Below are positions 1-4,539 of a stretch of 6,911 bases of DNA, piece after piece. The notes under the pieces were generated by a model. It did no database searches. It had not been told where the DNA came from and was given only the letters and a program-made list of their open reading frames with translations. The number at the start of each line of letters is the position of its first letter. The first letter of the stretch is position 1. This DNA comes from Marinagarivorans sp. UBA5870. GTDB taxonomy: Bacteria; Pseudomonadota; Gammaproteobacteria; Pseudomonadales; Cellvibrionaceae. The stretch lies in assembly GCA_002432555.1 (NCBI GenBank), contig DJFO01000342.1, positions 1-6,911 on the forward strand. The letters are read 5' to 3'. Made by a program: the position numbers and the translations under genes.

Positions 1-23
1 ACCTAGCTCTTTCACCCAACAAT

Positions 24-45
24 GCCGCTGCTGAGCCGCTGCTGA
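24..45. repeat. Perfect 11-bp tandem duplication
   Basis: The unit gccgctgctga occurs twice back to back, at 24-34 and 35-45. It lies just beyond the 3' end of the minus-strand glycosyltransferase gene. The most likely origin is replication slippage. No protein-binding role can be shown. Confidence 0.8.
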
Positions 46-76
46 TGGTCGCGCCTCTGAGGACTTCAGGAAAAAG

Positions 77-1324
77 CTAGCCTCTTCGCCGATGCATGCC
101 CCGTAAGGGAGCAGCGCCATCTTCAGTCCGCGGCTCCACCCGCGCGCGAAGTGGAAGGACATCCAACTGAGCCTTCTGAGCCGGCTGCACCACCAGCTCC
201 CGATGCGCTAAGTGAAAGACCGGCGCCATCTGTTTGACAAAGGCTTTGGTCCTGACATAATCGCCCATTATTTGTCTGGCATTGCCCACGATGCGGTTGC
301 GTTCGTAGGTATTATTCACGTAAAACTCAACCTTTTCCTGCAAATCCGAAAGGTCCCAGGCTACCGAAATATAGGTTTCTCCGCTGATATAAATATTCGG
401 CTCGGTTCGCACATGACTCATTTCCGGTTTGATCAAGAGCGAGCCCAACAAGATTGATTCAAAATCTCGCCAACAAACTTCACCATATCCGAATGGACTG
501 AAACACATTTTCGAACTGCTGAGTTCCCTCAGATACTGCTGCCGCGACACACCATTGCCGGTCAAGACCCCACTGTGGTTTAGATCGGTGCACGCGCGCA
601 ATGCCTCGTTGCGCATTGCAGTGTACCAAGGGGTGCCCTTGGTAGCGAAACGCGCGTGCATATCGATTGTTTTTGTATGGTCTGGGTACTGGCCCCGCGC
701 GAATCCATTTAGCAGATAGCTGCCGGTAAACAAGCCCGGACCCAAAACCAATTTCTGGAAAAATTTCGGCGGGATTGAAAAGAGATGCTCCTTGCAATCC
801 AGATTATATTCTCTGCAGTAATAGTCCGTGAGGTTCGTATCCCCCAAGGTTGGCTGATGATACTGCTTCAGGTCTTGAAAAACCTGGCGTTTTACATAGA
901 GGTCAACGTGCCGGTCCAGCATATTGGCCAAGGGCAGGTGCAAGGGGGCAAACCAGTCAAAATACACGAGCCGGGCATCTGGGTGATACCTTCGGATAGA
1001 GCGAAACAGCTCACCCGCTTCGAAATCCGTCAGATCGAAGCCCGTTTGCACGCACACCACATCAGCGTTACGAAACCCTGAAGATTCCCATTGATCCATA
1101 GGCAGTGCGCGGACGCTCACGTCGAAGTCCGCTGCTATGTCCCGTTCATAAAACAGAAAGGGGTTGAGCTGGCTGAAAGCGACCGGATTGTTCGGGCGAT
1201 ACAAAAACAATAATTTCTTTTTGGTTTTATCGAAAGGGCGAGAAAAATAACCTTTTTCGTAAACCTGCTTGAAAGGAAATCTATGGCCGAACGAACTATA
1301 GAGGCTACAAAACAATTTATTCAT
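77..1324 (-). CDS. Glycosyltransferase, CgeB / exostosin-like (GT-B fold, group 1-type C-terminal domain)
   Basis: This is a predicted 415-residue soluble sugar transferase, probably cytoplasmic and probably acting on surface polysaccharide or glycan. Donor and acceptor cannot be deduced. Residues about 35-150 look like the N-terminal Rossmann half: a hydrophobic strand with LLFLYRPNN, then DVVCVQTGFDLTDFEA and ARLVYFDWFAP. Residues about 268-340 carry the diagnostic C-terminal part: LSSSKMCFSPFGYGEVCWRD, then FESILLGSLLIKPEMSH and a later VAWDLSDL. This matches the donor-binding layout of Glyco_trans_1_2/exostosin-type enzymes, where the E after CWRDF (residue 289) is the usual conserved acid. 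The frame stays open up to a TTG at 1435, but the added 37 residues look like shadow sequence rich in T, R and P. I therefore chose the ATG at 1324, although it has no clear Shine-Dalgarno. No other polysaccharide gene is adjacent in the window. The last roughly 35 residues are a basic, P/R-rich tail of unknown role. The family call is fairly sure and the exact start is not. Confidence 0.8.
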   Translation of the reverse strand: MNKLFCSLYSSFGHRFPFKQVYEKGYFSRPFDKTKKKLLFLYRPNNPVAFSQLNPFLFYERDIAADFDVSVRALPMDQWESSGFRNADVVCVQTGFDLTDFEAGELFRSIRRYHPDARLVYFDWFAPLHLPLANMLDRHVDLYVKRQVFQDLKQYHQPTLGDTNLTDYYCREYNLDCKEHLFSIPPKFFQKLVLGPGLFTGSYLLNGFARGQYPDHTKTIDMHARFATKGTPWYTAMRNEALRACTDLNHSGVLTGNGVSRQQYLRELSSSKMCFSPFGYGEVCWRDFESILLGSLLIKPEMSHVRTEPNIYISGETYISVAWDLSDLQEKVEFYVNNTYERNRIVGNARQIMGDYVRTKAFVKQMAPVFHLAHRELVVQPAQKAQLDVLPLRARVEPRTEDGAAPLRGMHRRRG

Positions 1325-1340
1325 GCTGACAACACTCGTG

Positions 1341-1448
1341 TTAGTAAACCTTGTTCTTCTTTGGGTAGTTATCGAGAGAGGCCTCTGAAACCCGGCTCTT
1401 GGTGTCTCGCTTGGTCTTGTTTTCGTCAGCGGCAAACTCTTGGGGCAT
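1341..1448 (-). CDS. Possible 35-codon upstream ORF, hydrophilic peptide
   Basis: On the minus strand an ATG at 1448 opens 35 codons ending in TAA at 1341-1343, 16 bases before the glycosyltransferase ATG at 1324. The product begins MPQEFAADENKTKRD and ends in KKNKVY. It is strongly charged with no hydrophobic segment, and its composition looks more protein-like than the overlapping extension of the glycosyltransferase frame. It lacks a convincing Shine-Dalgarno. It could be a leader peptide coupled to the glycosyltransferase, an unrecognised small protein, or chance. No family is recognised. Confidence 0.3.
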   Translation of the reverse strand: MPQEFAADENKTKRDTKSRVSEASLDNYPKKNKVY

Positions 1449-1463
1449 GGTCACACTTCGCGA

Positions 1464-1478
1464 TCAAACTTCGTGCCA
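1464..1478 (-). promoter_or_regulatory. Sigma-54-like -24/-12 site, imperfect at -12
   Basis: On the minus strand the sequence is TGGCACGAAGTTTGA. The -24 block TGGCACG is a perfect match to the sigma-54 consensus, and it is followed after N10 by GA where GC is expected. The change at -12 is a serious weakness because the C is usually required. If used, transcription would start near 1452, almost on top of the ATG at 1448 and about 128 bases before the glycosyltransferase ATG. Confidence 0.3.
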
Positions 1479-1549
1479 TATGAAAAAACTTGGAAATAAG
1501 CGCAAATTCTGAATGTTTTCAACCCGCGTTCAACGGATGACAGAAGAGC

Positions 1550-1579
1550 TATATAAATGACGAGGCATGGGTTTGTAAA
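1550..1579 (-). promoter_or_regulatory. Possible sigma-70 promoter for the glycosyltransferase
   Basis: Minus-strand -35 TTTACA (1574-1579, 5/6 match) is followed by an 18-base spacer and -10 TATATA (1550-1555, 4/6 match). Transcription would start near 1542 and give the glycosyltransferase a leader of about 218 bases that includes the 35-codon ORF. This is a match to consensus only. Confidence 0.35.
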
Positions 1580-1706
1580 CTCTGCAAAAGGATCTTGTAA
1601 AGCCTTCAACGCCTAGCTATACCTCCTGCAGTGGTATCTTCCCGAACCTATACAACCGAAGCGTTCCAGAGGCAGGAGGAAGGTCAGTGAAGTAAAGCCC
1701 GCTCGC

Positions 1707-1835
1707 TTATTGCTCAGCCGACACGCAGAGAGTGCCCACTCCCGGGAAGGCTCCAAGGTTCCGCGGGACAGCTAATGCACCCAGGGCAATAAGGACGAGG
1801 GTGAAAAATTTGAGTGCTAGATGGTGGCGCAACAT
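1707..1835 (-). CDS. Small hydrophobic secreted or membrane peptide, 42 aa, unrecognised
   Basis: On the minus strand a Shine-Dalgarno TGAGGAGGGG (1841-1850) sits five bases before an ATG at 1833-1835 that opens 42 codons and ends with TAA at 1707-1709. The product starts MLRHHLALKFF and continues TLVLIALGALAVPRNLGAF, ending GTLCVSAEQ. It has a short basic N-terminus, a hydrophobic stretch of about 15 residues (8-22), and then a turn containing P and R. That could be a signal peptide or a single membrane span. There is one cysteine near the C-terminus (residue 36). No family is recognised. It lies 105 bases downstream of blc on the same strand, so it may be transcribed with blc or from its own unseen promoter. 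The ribosome binding site is the strongest of the left half of the window, and this is the main reason for calling it real. Confidence 0.5.
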   Translation of the reverse strand: MLRHHLALKFFTLVLIALGALAVPRNLGAFPGVGTLCVSAEQ

Positions 1836-1940
1836 ATCTACCCCTCCTCAATCAGTGAAAATTTCGCAAAGGTCGTTCAAGAAGCGCGGAAGAAATATGC
1901 AAGCCACACACCACAGGCGGACACTTTGAATTCACGACCA

Positions 1941-2459
1941 TCAGTCGAGAGGCTCTTGGTTGACGATGATAAGCCGGCTCAGGTCGAATCCGTGCCCTGC
2001 GGCAGACGCCTTGAAATCAGCCAAGACGGCCGGATCAATCTGCGGACTTCGGGATAACAACCATAAATATTGTTTGGACCCCCCTGCCACATAGGCCACC
2101 GAGTAAGTGGGGTCCAATTTAAAAATGATATAGGAGCTGTAAAAAGGCCATTGAAAGCTGACGCGCAAACGGCCAGATGGAGGCGAATCGACGAACTCGG
2201 CGCGTCCGACCGCCTCTTCCCATTTTTGAGTTATCGACGAAAAACCCATATTACGCACTGTAATGCTCCCCTCCGGGTTCAAGGAATAATCCGCGGTCAC
2301 ATGGGAAAGACCCTTTTCGAATTTATTGTCGAGACGCGCGATTTCATACCAGCTTCCCAGATAAGACTCCACCGCAACCTCTGCCACCGGCTGAATCCCC
2401 GTAGGCACTCGGGCACAGGAACTTAGGCCCAAAGCGGCAATCATTAATAGCCAGCGCAT
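1941..2459 (-). CDS. blc: Outer-membrane lipoprotein lipocalin Blc
   Basis: This is a bacterial lipocalin of 172 residues (E. coli Blc is 177). The family is anchored in the outer membrane, binds fatty acids or lysophospholipids, and is linked to membrane maintenance under starvation or stress. Residues 1-15 form a lipoprotein signal: MRWLL, a hydrophobic core, and lipobox LSSC with the lipidated cysteine at 15. The next residue is A rather than D, which favours outer-membrane sorting. Lipocalin motif 1 is at 33-43 (YLGSWYEIARL, W37), followed by DNKFEKGL. The Blc C-terminal signature YLWLLSRSP is at 131-139, then a helix and GFDLSRLIIVNQ. The frame extends upstream to 2663, but the ATG at 2459 gives the signal peptide at the right place and has GGGGTGG six to twelve bases upstream. 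It follows the PLDc_N gene by 76 bases, and the two probably share the promoter at 2746-2774. Confidence 0.95.
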   Translation of the reverse strand: MRWLLMIAALGLSSCARVPTGIQPVAEVAVESYLGSWYEIARLDNKFEKGLSHVTADYSLNPEGSITVRNMGFSSITQKWEEAVGRAEFVDSPPSGRLRVSFQWPFYSSYIIFKLDPTYSVAYVAGGSKQYLWLLSRSPQIDPAVLADFKASAAGHGFDLSRLIIVNQEPLD

Positions 2460-2535
2460 ATTCCACCCCGTTACGACATCCGCATGAATGAAATCCTCTG
2501 CGCCTGGAGCCGTTTGCCCCAGGCGGCGCGTGATT

Positions 2536-2718
2536 CTAGTTGCCCCTGGGCCCGAAGATGAGCCACAAAATGAAACCGAGTAGCGGCAGCACCAATAAAA
2601 CCACAATCCATAGGACTTTTTTTCCCGTGCTTGCCCGGCTTTGAATTGTCTTGACGATTGCATAGATGACGCAGATCAACAAAATAAATCCAAAAAATCC
2701 GCCTACTTCTAGTTTCAT
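2536..2718 (-). CDS. PLDc_N domain small membrane protein, 60 aa
   Basis: This is a stand-alone copy of the two-helix membrane module (PLDc_N) normally found at the N-terminus of membrane-bound cardiolipin synthases. It has no catalytic domain. Two hydrophobic helices lie at about 7-24 (GFFGFILLICVIYAIV) and 35-55, joined by a short basic, polar loop containing SRASTGKK. The second ends in the family signature LPLLGFILWLIFGPR (residues 44-58). The ATG at 2718 has a Shine-Dalgarno AAGGAA (2725-2730) with six-base spacing. The sigma-70 promoter at 2746-2774 lies just upstream. It is the first gene of a unit with blc. Its function is unknown; membrane binding or modulation of lipid enzymes is inference from the family. 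Confidence 0.85.
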   Translation of the reverse strand: MKLEVGGFFGFILLICVIYAIVKTIQSRASTGKKVLWIVVLLVLPLLGFILWLIFGPRGN

Positions 2719-2745
2719 GTTGAATTCCTTTGATGGAGTGAAAGT

Positions 2746-2774
2746 ATTTTACCTGTTGAGAAACGTGGTCCCAA
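2746..2774 (-). promoter_or_regulatory. Sigma-70 promoter of the PLDc_N-blc unit
   Basis: On the minus strand the -35 is TTGGGA (2769-2774, 4/6), the spacer is exactly 17 bases, and the -10 is TAAAAT (2746-2751, 5/6). The predicted start near 2739 gives a leader of about 20 bases before the ATG at 2718, with the Shine-Dalgarno inside it. Confidence 0.65.
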
Positions 2775-2845
2775 GGTTATATGAGCTGCGCATTTCCGCA
2801 CCGGACGCAGCAGTATGATCTGCTGGCTGCGACTTAACCGTGCCC

Positions 2846-2875
2846 CTTGTTCGCGCTTGTTCGCGCTCGTGCCCG
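2846..2875. repeat. 10-bp tandem repeat, two perfect copies and one degenerate
   Basis: The unit cttgttcgcg stands at 2846-2855 and 2856-2865, followed by a diverged third copy ctcgtgcccg at 2866-2875. It is noncoding and lies upstream of the PLDc_N promoter. It may be slippage or a set of phased binding sites. Confidence 0.7.
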
Positions 2876-2993
2876 CGCGCGTTCACTCTACGTGAGTGAC
2901 TAGTCCTTGAAAAGTAATATAGCAAATTCCGGGTTGTGGTCCGCAAGGTGGGCTGCTCAACGAGGACGTTAGAGAGACGCGACAAATAACTCT

Positions 2994-3036
2994 GGGCACG
3001 GGCGCCAGGAAAGACGTTCCGGCTGCTCCCGTGCCC
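2994..3036. repeat. Perfect 9-bp inverted repeat forming a long stem-loop
   Basis: GGGCACGGG (2994-3002) pairs with CCCGTGCCC (3028-3036) across 25 bases. Inside, CC and GGAA (3005-3011, one bulged A) can pair with TTCC and GG (3017-3022), leaving a five-base loop. On the plus strand it is followed by TCTTTAT, so it could end transcription. No upstream plus-strand gene that would need termination is visible. It could also be part of a noncoding RNA or a protein-binding site. Confidence 0.6.
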
Positions 3037-3044
3037 TCTTTATA

Positions 3045-3071
3045 CCCACTTCTTCCCCACTTCTTGCCCAC
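3045..3071. repeat. 11-bp tandem repeat, about 2.5 copies
   Basis: The unit cccacttctt plus one variable base occurs at 3045-3055 and 3056-3066, followed by a partial copy cccac at 3067-3071. It directly follows the 9-bp inverted repeat and is noncoding. Confidence 0.7.
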
Positions 3072-3226
3072 AGAGGTCCTTGTGCTTAACCGACAGACGT
3101 CCCTGAGTAATATTTTCCCGGATCGCATCAGAGATTACAAAAAAACCGCTCTCCCCCACCCGTCAACCCAGTCCTTCGGCACGGTCAATCACCGGGATTA
3201 CAGGCTTTGCCATGAATTTTTGATAT

Positions 3227-3243
3227 TTGGCACAGACTGTGCA
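3227..3243 (+). promoter_or_regulatory. Sigma-54 (RpoN) -24/-12 promoter of the DUF1328 gene
   Basis: The sequence TTGGCACAGACTGTGCA fits the sigma-54 pattern: a perfect TTGGCAC block, then GTGCA in place of TTGCA, with the invariant GG (3229-3230) and GC (3241-3242) exactly ten bases apart. Transcription would start near 3254, 50 bases before the DUF1328 ATG. The site also contains a perfect palindrome GCACAG-A-CTGTGC (3230-3242), so a repressor site is an alternative reading. I see no obvious upstream activator site. Confidence 0.55.
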
Positions 3244-3255
3244 AAAACCGATACA

Positions 3256-3274
3256 TATGGCAGTTTCTGCCATA
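3256..3274 (+). promoter_or_regulatory. Leader hairpin at the predicted 5' end of the DUF1328 mRNA
   Basis: TATGGCAG (3256-3263) and CTGCCATA (3267-3274) form a perfect 8-bp stem with a three-base loop. It begins two bases after the transcription start predicted from the sigma-54 site and ends 17 bases before the Shine-Dalgarno. A 5'-terminal hairpin of this kind could protect the mRNA; equally, the duplex DNA could be an operator. Confidence 0.5.
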
Positions 3275-3303
3275 GCGACAAAAACTCTTCCGGAGGATTT
3301 GAT

Positions 3304-3468
3304 ATGTTTAGTTGGGCACTTACGTTCTTGGTAATAGGATTGATTGCTGCAGTTCTCGGCTTCACTGGAGTCGCAGGTACAGCAACCAATATCGCCTGGA
3401 TCCTTTTCGTAGTCGGTATTATTTTGGCAATTGTCTTCGCCGTTGCAGGCCGACGTCCACGGCTTTAG
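3304..3468 (+). CDS. DUF1328 family small membrane protein (YtjA / UPF0391 type), 54 aa
   Basis: This two-span inner-membrane protein has unknown biochemical function. It belongs to a family of about 50-60 residues found widely in proteobacteria. The sequence starts [20 protein letters not shown], where W4 and the alternating pattern through GFTGVAGTA match the family signature. Helices are at about 5-20 and 29-48, and a basic tail GRRPRL ends the protein. The frame is open upstream to 3031, but the ATG at 3304 has an excellent Shine-Dalgarno GGAGGA (3292-3297) six bases away and aligns with the family start. It is monocistronic: its own promoter lies at 3227-3243 and terminators follow. Likely sigma-54 control would fit a stress or nutrient-response role, which is inference. 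Confidence 0.9.
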   Translation: MFSWALTFLVIGLIAAVLGFTGVAGTATNIAWILFVVGIILAIVFAVAGRRPRL

Positions 3469-3469
3469 C

Positions 3470-3489
3470 GGGTGCAGGGAGCACCCTTC
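3470..3489 (+). terminator. Weak terminator-like hairpin after DUF1328
   Basis: GGGTGC (3470-3475) and GCACCC (3481-3486) form a six-pair stem with a five-base loop, followed by TTCTATT. The stem begins two bases after the DUF1328 stop codon. The U-tract is poor, so it may only attenuate or protect the 3' end. Confidence 0.4.
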
Positions 3490-3518
3490 TATTAGCTAGC
3501 TCCACCATTCGACGTAAT

Positions 3519-3546
3519 GCCCGCTCCACGCGGGCTTTACTTTTTT
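3519..3546 (+). terminator. Rho-independent terminator of the DUF1328 gene
   Basis: GCCCGC (3519-3524) pairs with GCGGGC (3530-3535) around a five-base loop and is followed by TTTACTTTTTT. An all-GC stem plus a U-rich tail 50 bases after the stop codon makes this the clearest terminator in the window. It separates DUF1328 from the ybhP operon. Confidence 0.85.
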
Positions 3547-3771
3547 GTGCGCCCCCAATTCGTATCTTCTCTTAGCCTGCAAACCACCGCCCCTTCGCAC
3601 CAAATCGCCGTCCAGTCGCCACCGCAACAACGACTCGACAGAATTTTTTCAAAGGGTATCGCTCAGGCATCAATTGTGCAAACGAAGCAGAGCACCGGAT
3701 ACTAATCGGCGAAAGCCATTGTTTTTTAAGCATTTTCTCTAAACCTTTTGTAAAAAATACAGAGTTGACTC

Positions 3772-4530
3772 ATGCCAGAAAAGCCGCCGATGTCGATAAA
3801 AGTCCTGACGGTAAACACTCATAAAGGATTTACGACGTTTAACCGTCGTTTCATCCTGCCGGAATTGCGCACGGCGGTGCGGACCTTATCGGCGGATGTC
3901 GTTTTTCTGCAGGAGGTGCTCGGAGAACACCACGCGTGGTCGAAGCGGCACCGCGAACGCTGGCCCCATAAACCGCAATACGAATTTCTTGCCGACGCCA
4001 TCTGGCATTCTTACGCCTACGGTCGCAACGCGGTTTACCCTGACGGCCACCATGGCAATGCCCTCCTGAGCAAATACCCGATCGTCAAATGGGAAAATCA
4101 CGATATTTCGCTGAACGGCATGGAGCGCCGCGGACTGCTTTACTCTGTTCTGGAAACCCAGCCTGGCCGATCGCTGCACACTGTCTGCGTACACTTAAGT
4201 CTGCGCGAAAACCACCGACAGCTACAGTTGCAGATGCTTTGTGATTTGATTAATTCGATTGATGAAAACGAACCCTTGATCGTCGCGGGCGATTTCAACG
4301 ACTGGCGCATGAAGGGGCAGTCAAAGCTCCAGGAGAAATCGGGGCTCAAGGAAGTCTTCACACAAGTTTACGGCAAACCGGCGCGAACCTTTCCAGCGAA
4401 TTTTCCGGTGCTGCGCCTGGACCGGATTTACATTCGATCCGCCCGCACCGTGACCCCCGTGGTGCTACCCAACCAACCCTGGTCGCACCTGTCGGATCAT
4501 AAACCTCTGCTCGCAGAAATTATTTTTTGA
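3772..4530 (+). CDS. ybhP: Endonuclease/exonuclease/phosphatase family protein YbhP
   Basis: This is a metal-dependent phosphodiesterase or phosphatase of the DNase I-like (EEP) fold, 252 residues. The natural substrate of YbhP is not established. Its place beside a cardiolipin synthase suggests a phospholipid or head-group phosphodiester, but that is inference. All catalytic landmarks are visible: N15 in VNTHKG, E48 in FLQEV (metal ligand), H94-G-N in the loop before LLSKYP, H141 in VCVHLSL, D174 and N176 in AGDFND, and D242-H243 in LSDHKPL. No signal peptide or membrane span is seen, so it is probably cytoplasmic. The start is either the ATG at 3772 or the one at 3790 (residue 7, just before the first beta strand); neither has a strong ribosome binding site. 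It is the first gene of the operon, and its stop lies nine bases before clsB. The order ybhP-clsB-ybhN is the same as in E. coli, which supports the name. Confidence 0.88.
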   Translation: MPEKPPMSIKVLTVNTHKGFTTFNRRFILPELRTAVRTLSADVVFLQEVLGEHHAWSKRHRERWPHKPQYEFLADAIWHSYAYGRNAVYPDGHHGNALLSKYPIVKWENHDISLNGMERRGLLYSVLETQPGRSLHTVCVHLSLRENHRQLQLQMLCDLINSIDENEPLIVAGDFNDWRMKGQSKLQEKSGLKEVFTQVYGKPARTFPANFPVLRLDRIYIRSARTVTPVVLPNQPWSHLSDHKPLLAEIIF

Positions 4531-4539
4531 GGACCCAGT

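Larger units (their letters stand above)
1449..1706 (-). other. Leader / intergenic region upstream of the glycosyltransferase
   Basis: These 258 bases separate the 42-codon ORF from the glycosyltransferase leader ORF. They contain a sigma-54-like site (1464-1478), a sigma-70-like site facing left (1550-1579) and a weaker sigma-70-like site facing right (1595-1623). The hexamer ttcaac is repeated at 1518-1523 and 1529-1534, exactly one helical turn apart. Consensus-like AGGAGG sequences occur on both strands near 1622 and 1674, but neither leads into a supported gene. Confidence 0.5.
2719..3303. other. Divergent regulatory region between PLDc_N-blc and DUF1328
   Basis: This 585-base stretch holds no supported gene; open frames across it (for example 2749-2985 minus) have no ribosome binding site and unnatural composition. 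It contains the leftward sigma-70 promoter (2746-2774), an inverted repeat CAGCAG-N6-CTGCTG at 2808-2825, a 10-bp tandem repeat at 2846-2865, and TCACTC-N5-GAGTGA at 2883-2899. It also holds a 9-bp perfect inverted repeat (2994-3036), an 11-bp tandem repeat (3045-3066), and the rightward sigma-54-type promoter with its leader hairpin (3227-3274). About 400 bases in the middle serve no purpose visible from coding. Confidence 0.7.
3469..3771 (+). other. Intergenic region between DUF1328 and ybhP
   Basis: These 303 bases contain two terminator-like hairpins directly after DUF1328 (3470-3489 and 3519-3546) and then about 225 bases with no supported gene. A weak sigma-70-like pair, TTGTGC (3674-3679) N18 GATACT (3698-3703), could start the ybhP operon near 3710. 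The A/T-rich stretch 3719-3760 just before ybhP is also typical of a promoter region, but no good hexamer pair is present there. Confidence 0.5.

Noticed and set aside
3..80. Plus-strand frame open from the window edge to a TAG at 78-80, as the tail of a gene entering from the left
   Set aside because: Only 25 codons, made largely of the 11-bp repeat, with no recognisable motif. It overlaps the end of the glycosyltransferase, and nothing upstream can be seen.
1449..1609. Minus-strand frame from a TTG near 1609 with KALQDPF at the start, resembling the beginning of Hfq
   Set aside because: Only LQDPF matches; the later Sm-fold residues of Hfq (such as YLVNGIKLQG and the SFD segment) are absent. 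The AGGAGGT is 11 bases away from the TTG, which is too far. Treated as chance.
1674..1695. Two-codon ORF GTG AAG TAA six bases after AGGAGGA on the plus strand
   Set aside because: A striking arrangement, but there is no gene downstream on this strand for it to regulate, and such minimal ORFs arise easily by chance.
2749..2985. 78-codon minus-strand ORF upstream of the PLDc_N gene
   Set aside because: No ribosome binding site, R/T/S-rich shadow composition, and it contains the PLDc_N promoter and tandem repeats.
1688..3542. 13-base identity GCGGGCTTTACTT shared by the minus strand near 1689-1701 and the plus-strand terminator at 3530-3542
   Set aside because: A match of this length is about what chance gives between two places in a 7-kb window, and the minus-strand copy lacks a stem.
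3572..3733. 53-codon minus-strand ORF starting MLKKQWLSPI
   Set aside because: It has only a weak AGAG before the ATG, its composition is basic and unremarkable, and it has no known motif. It lies between a terminator and the ybhP start on the opposite strand.
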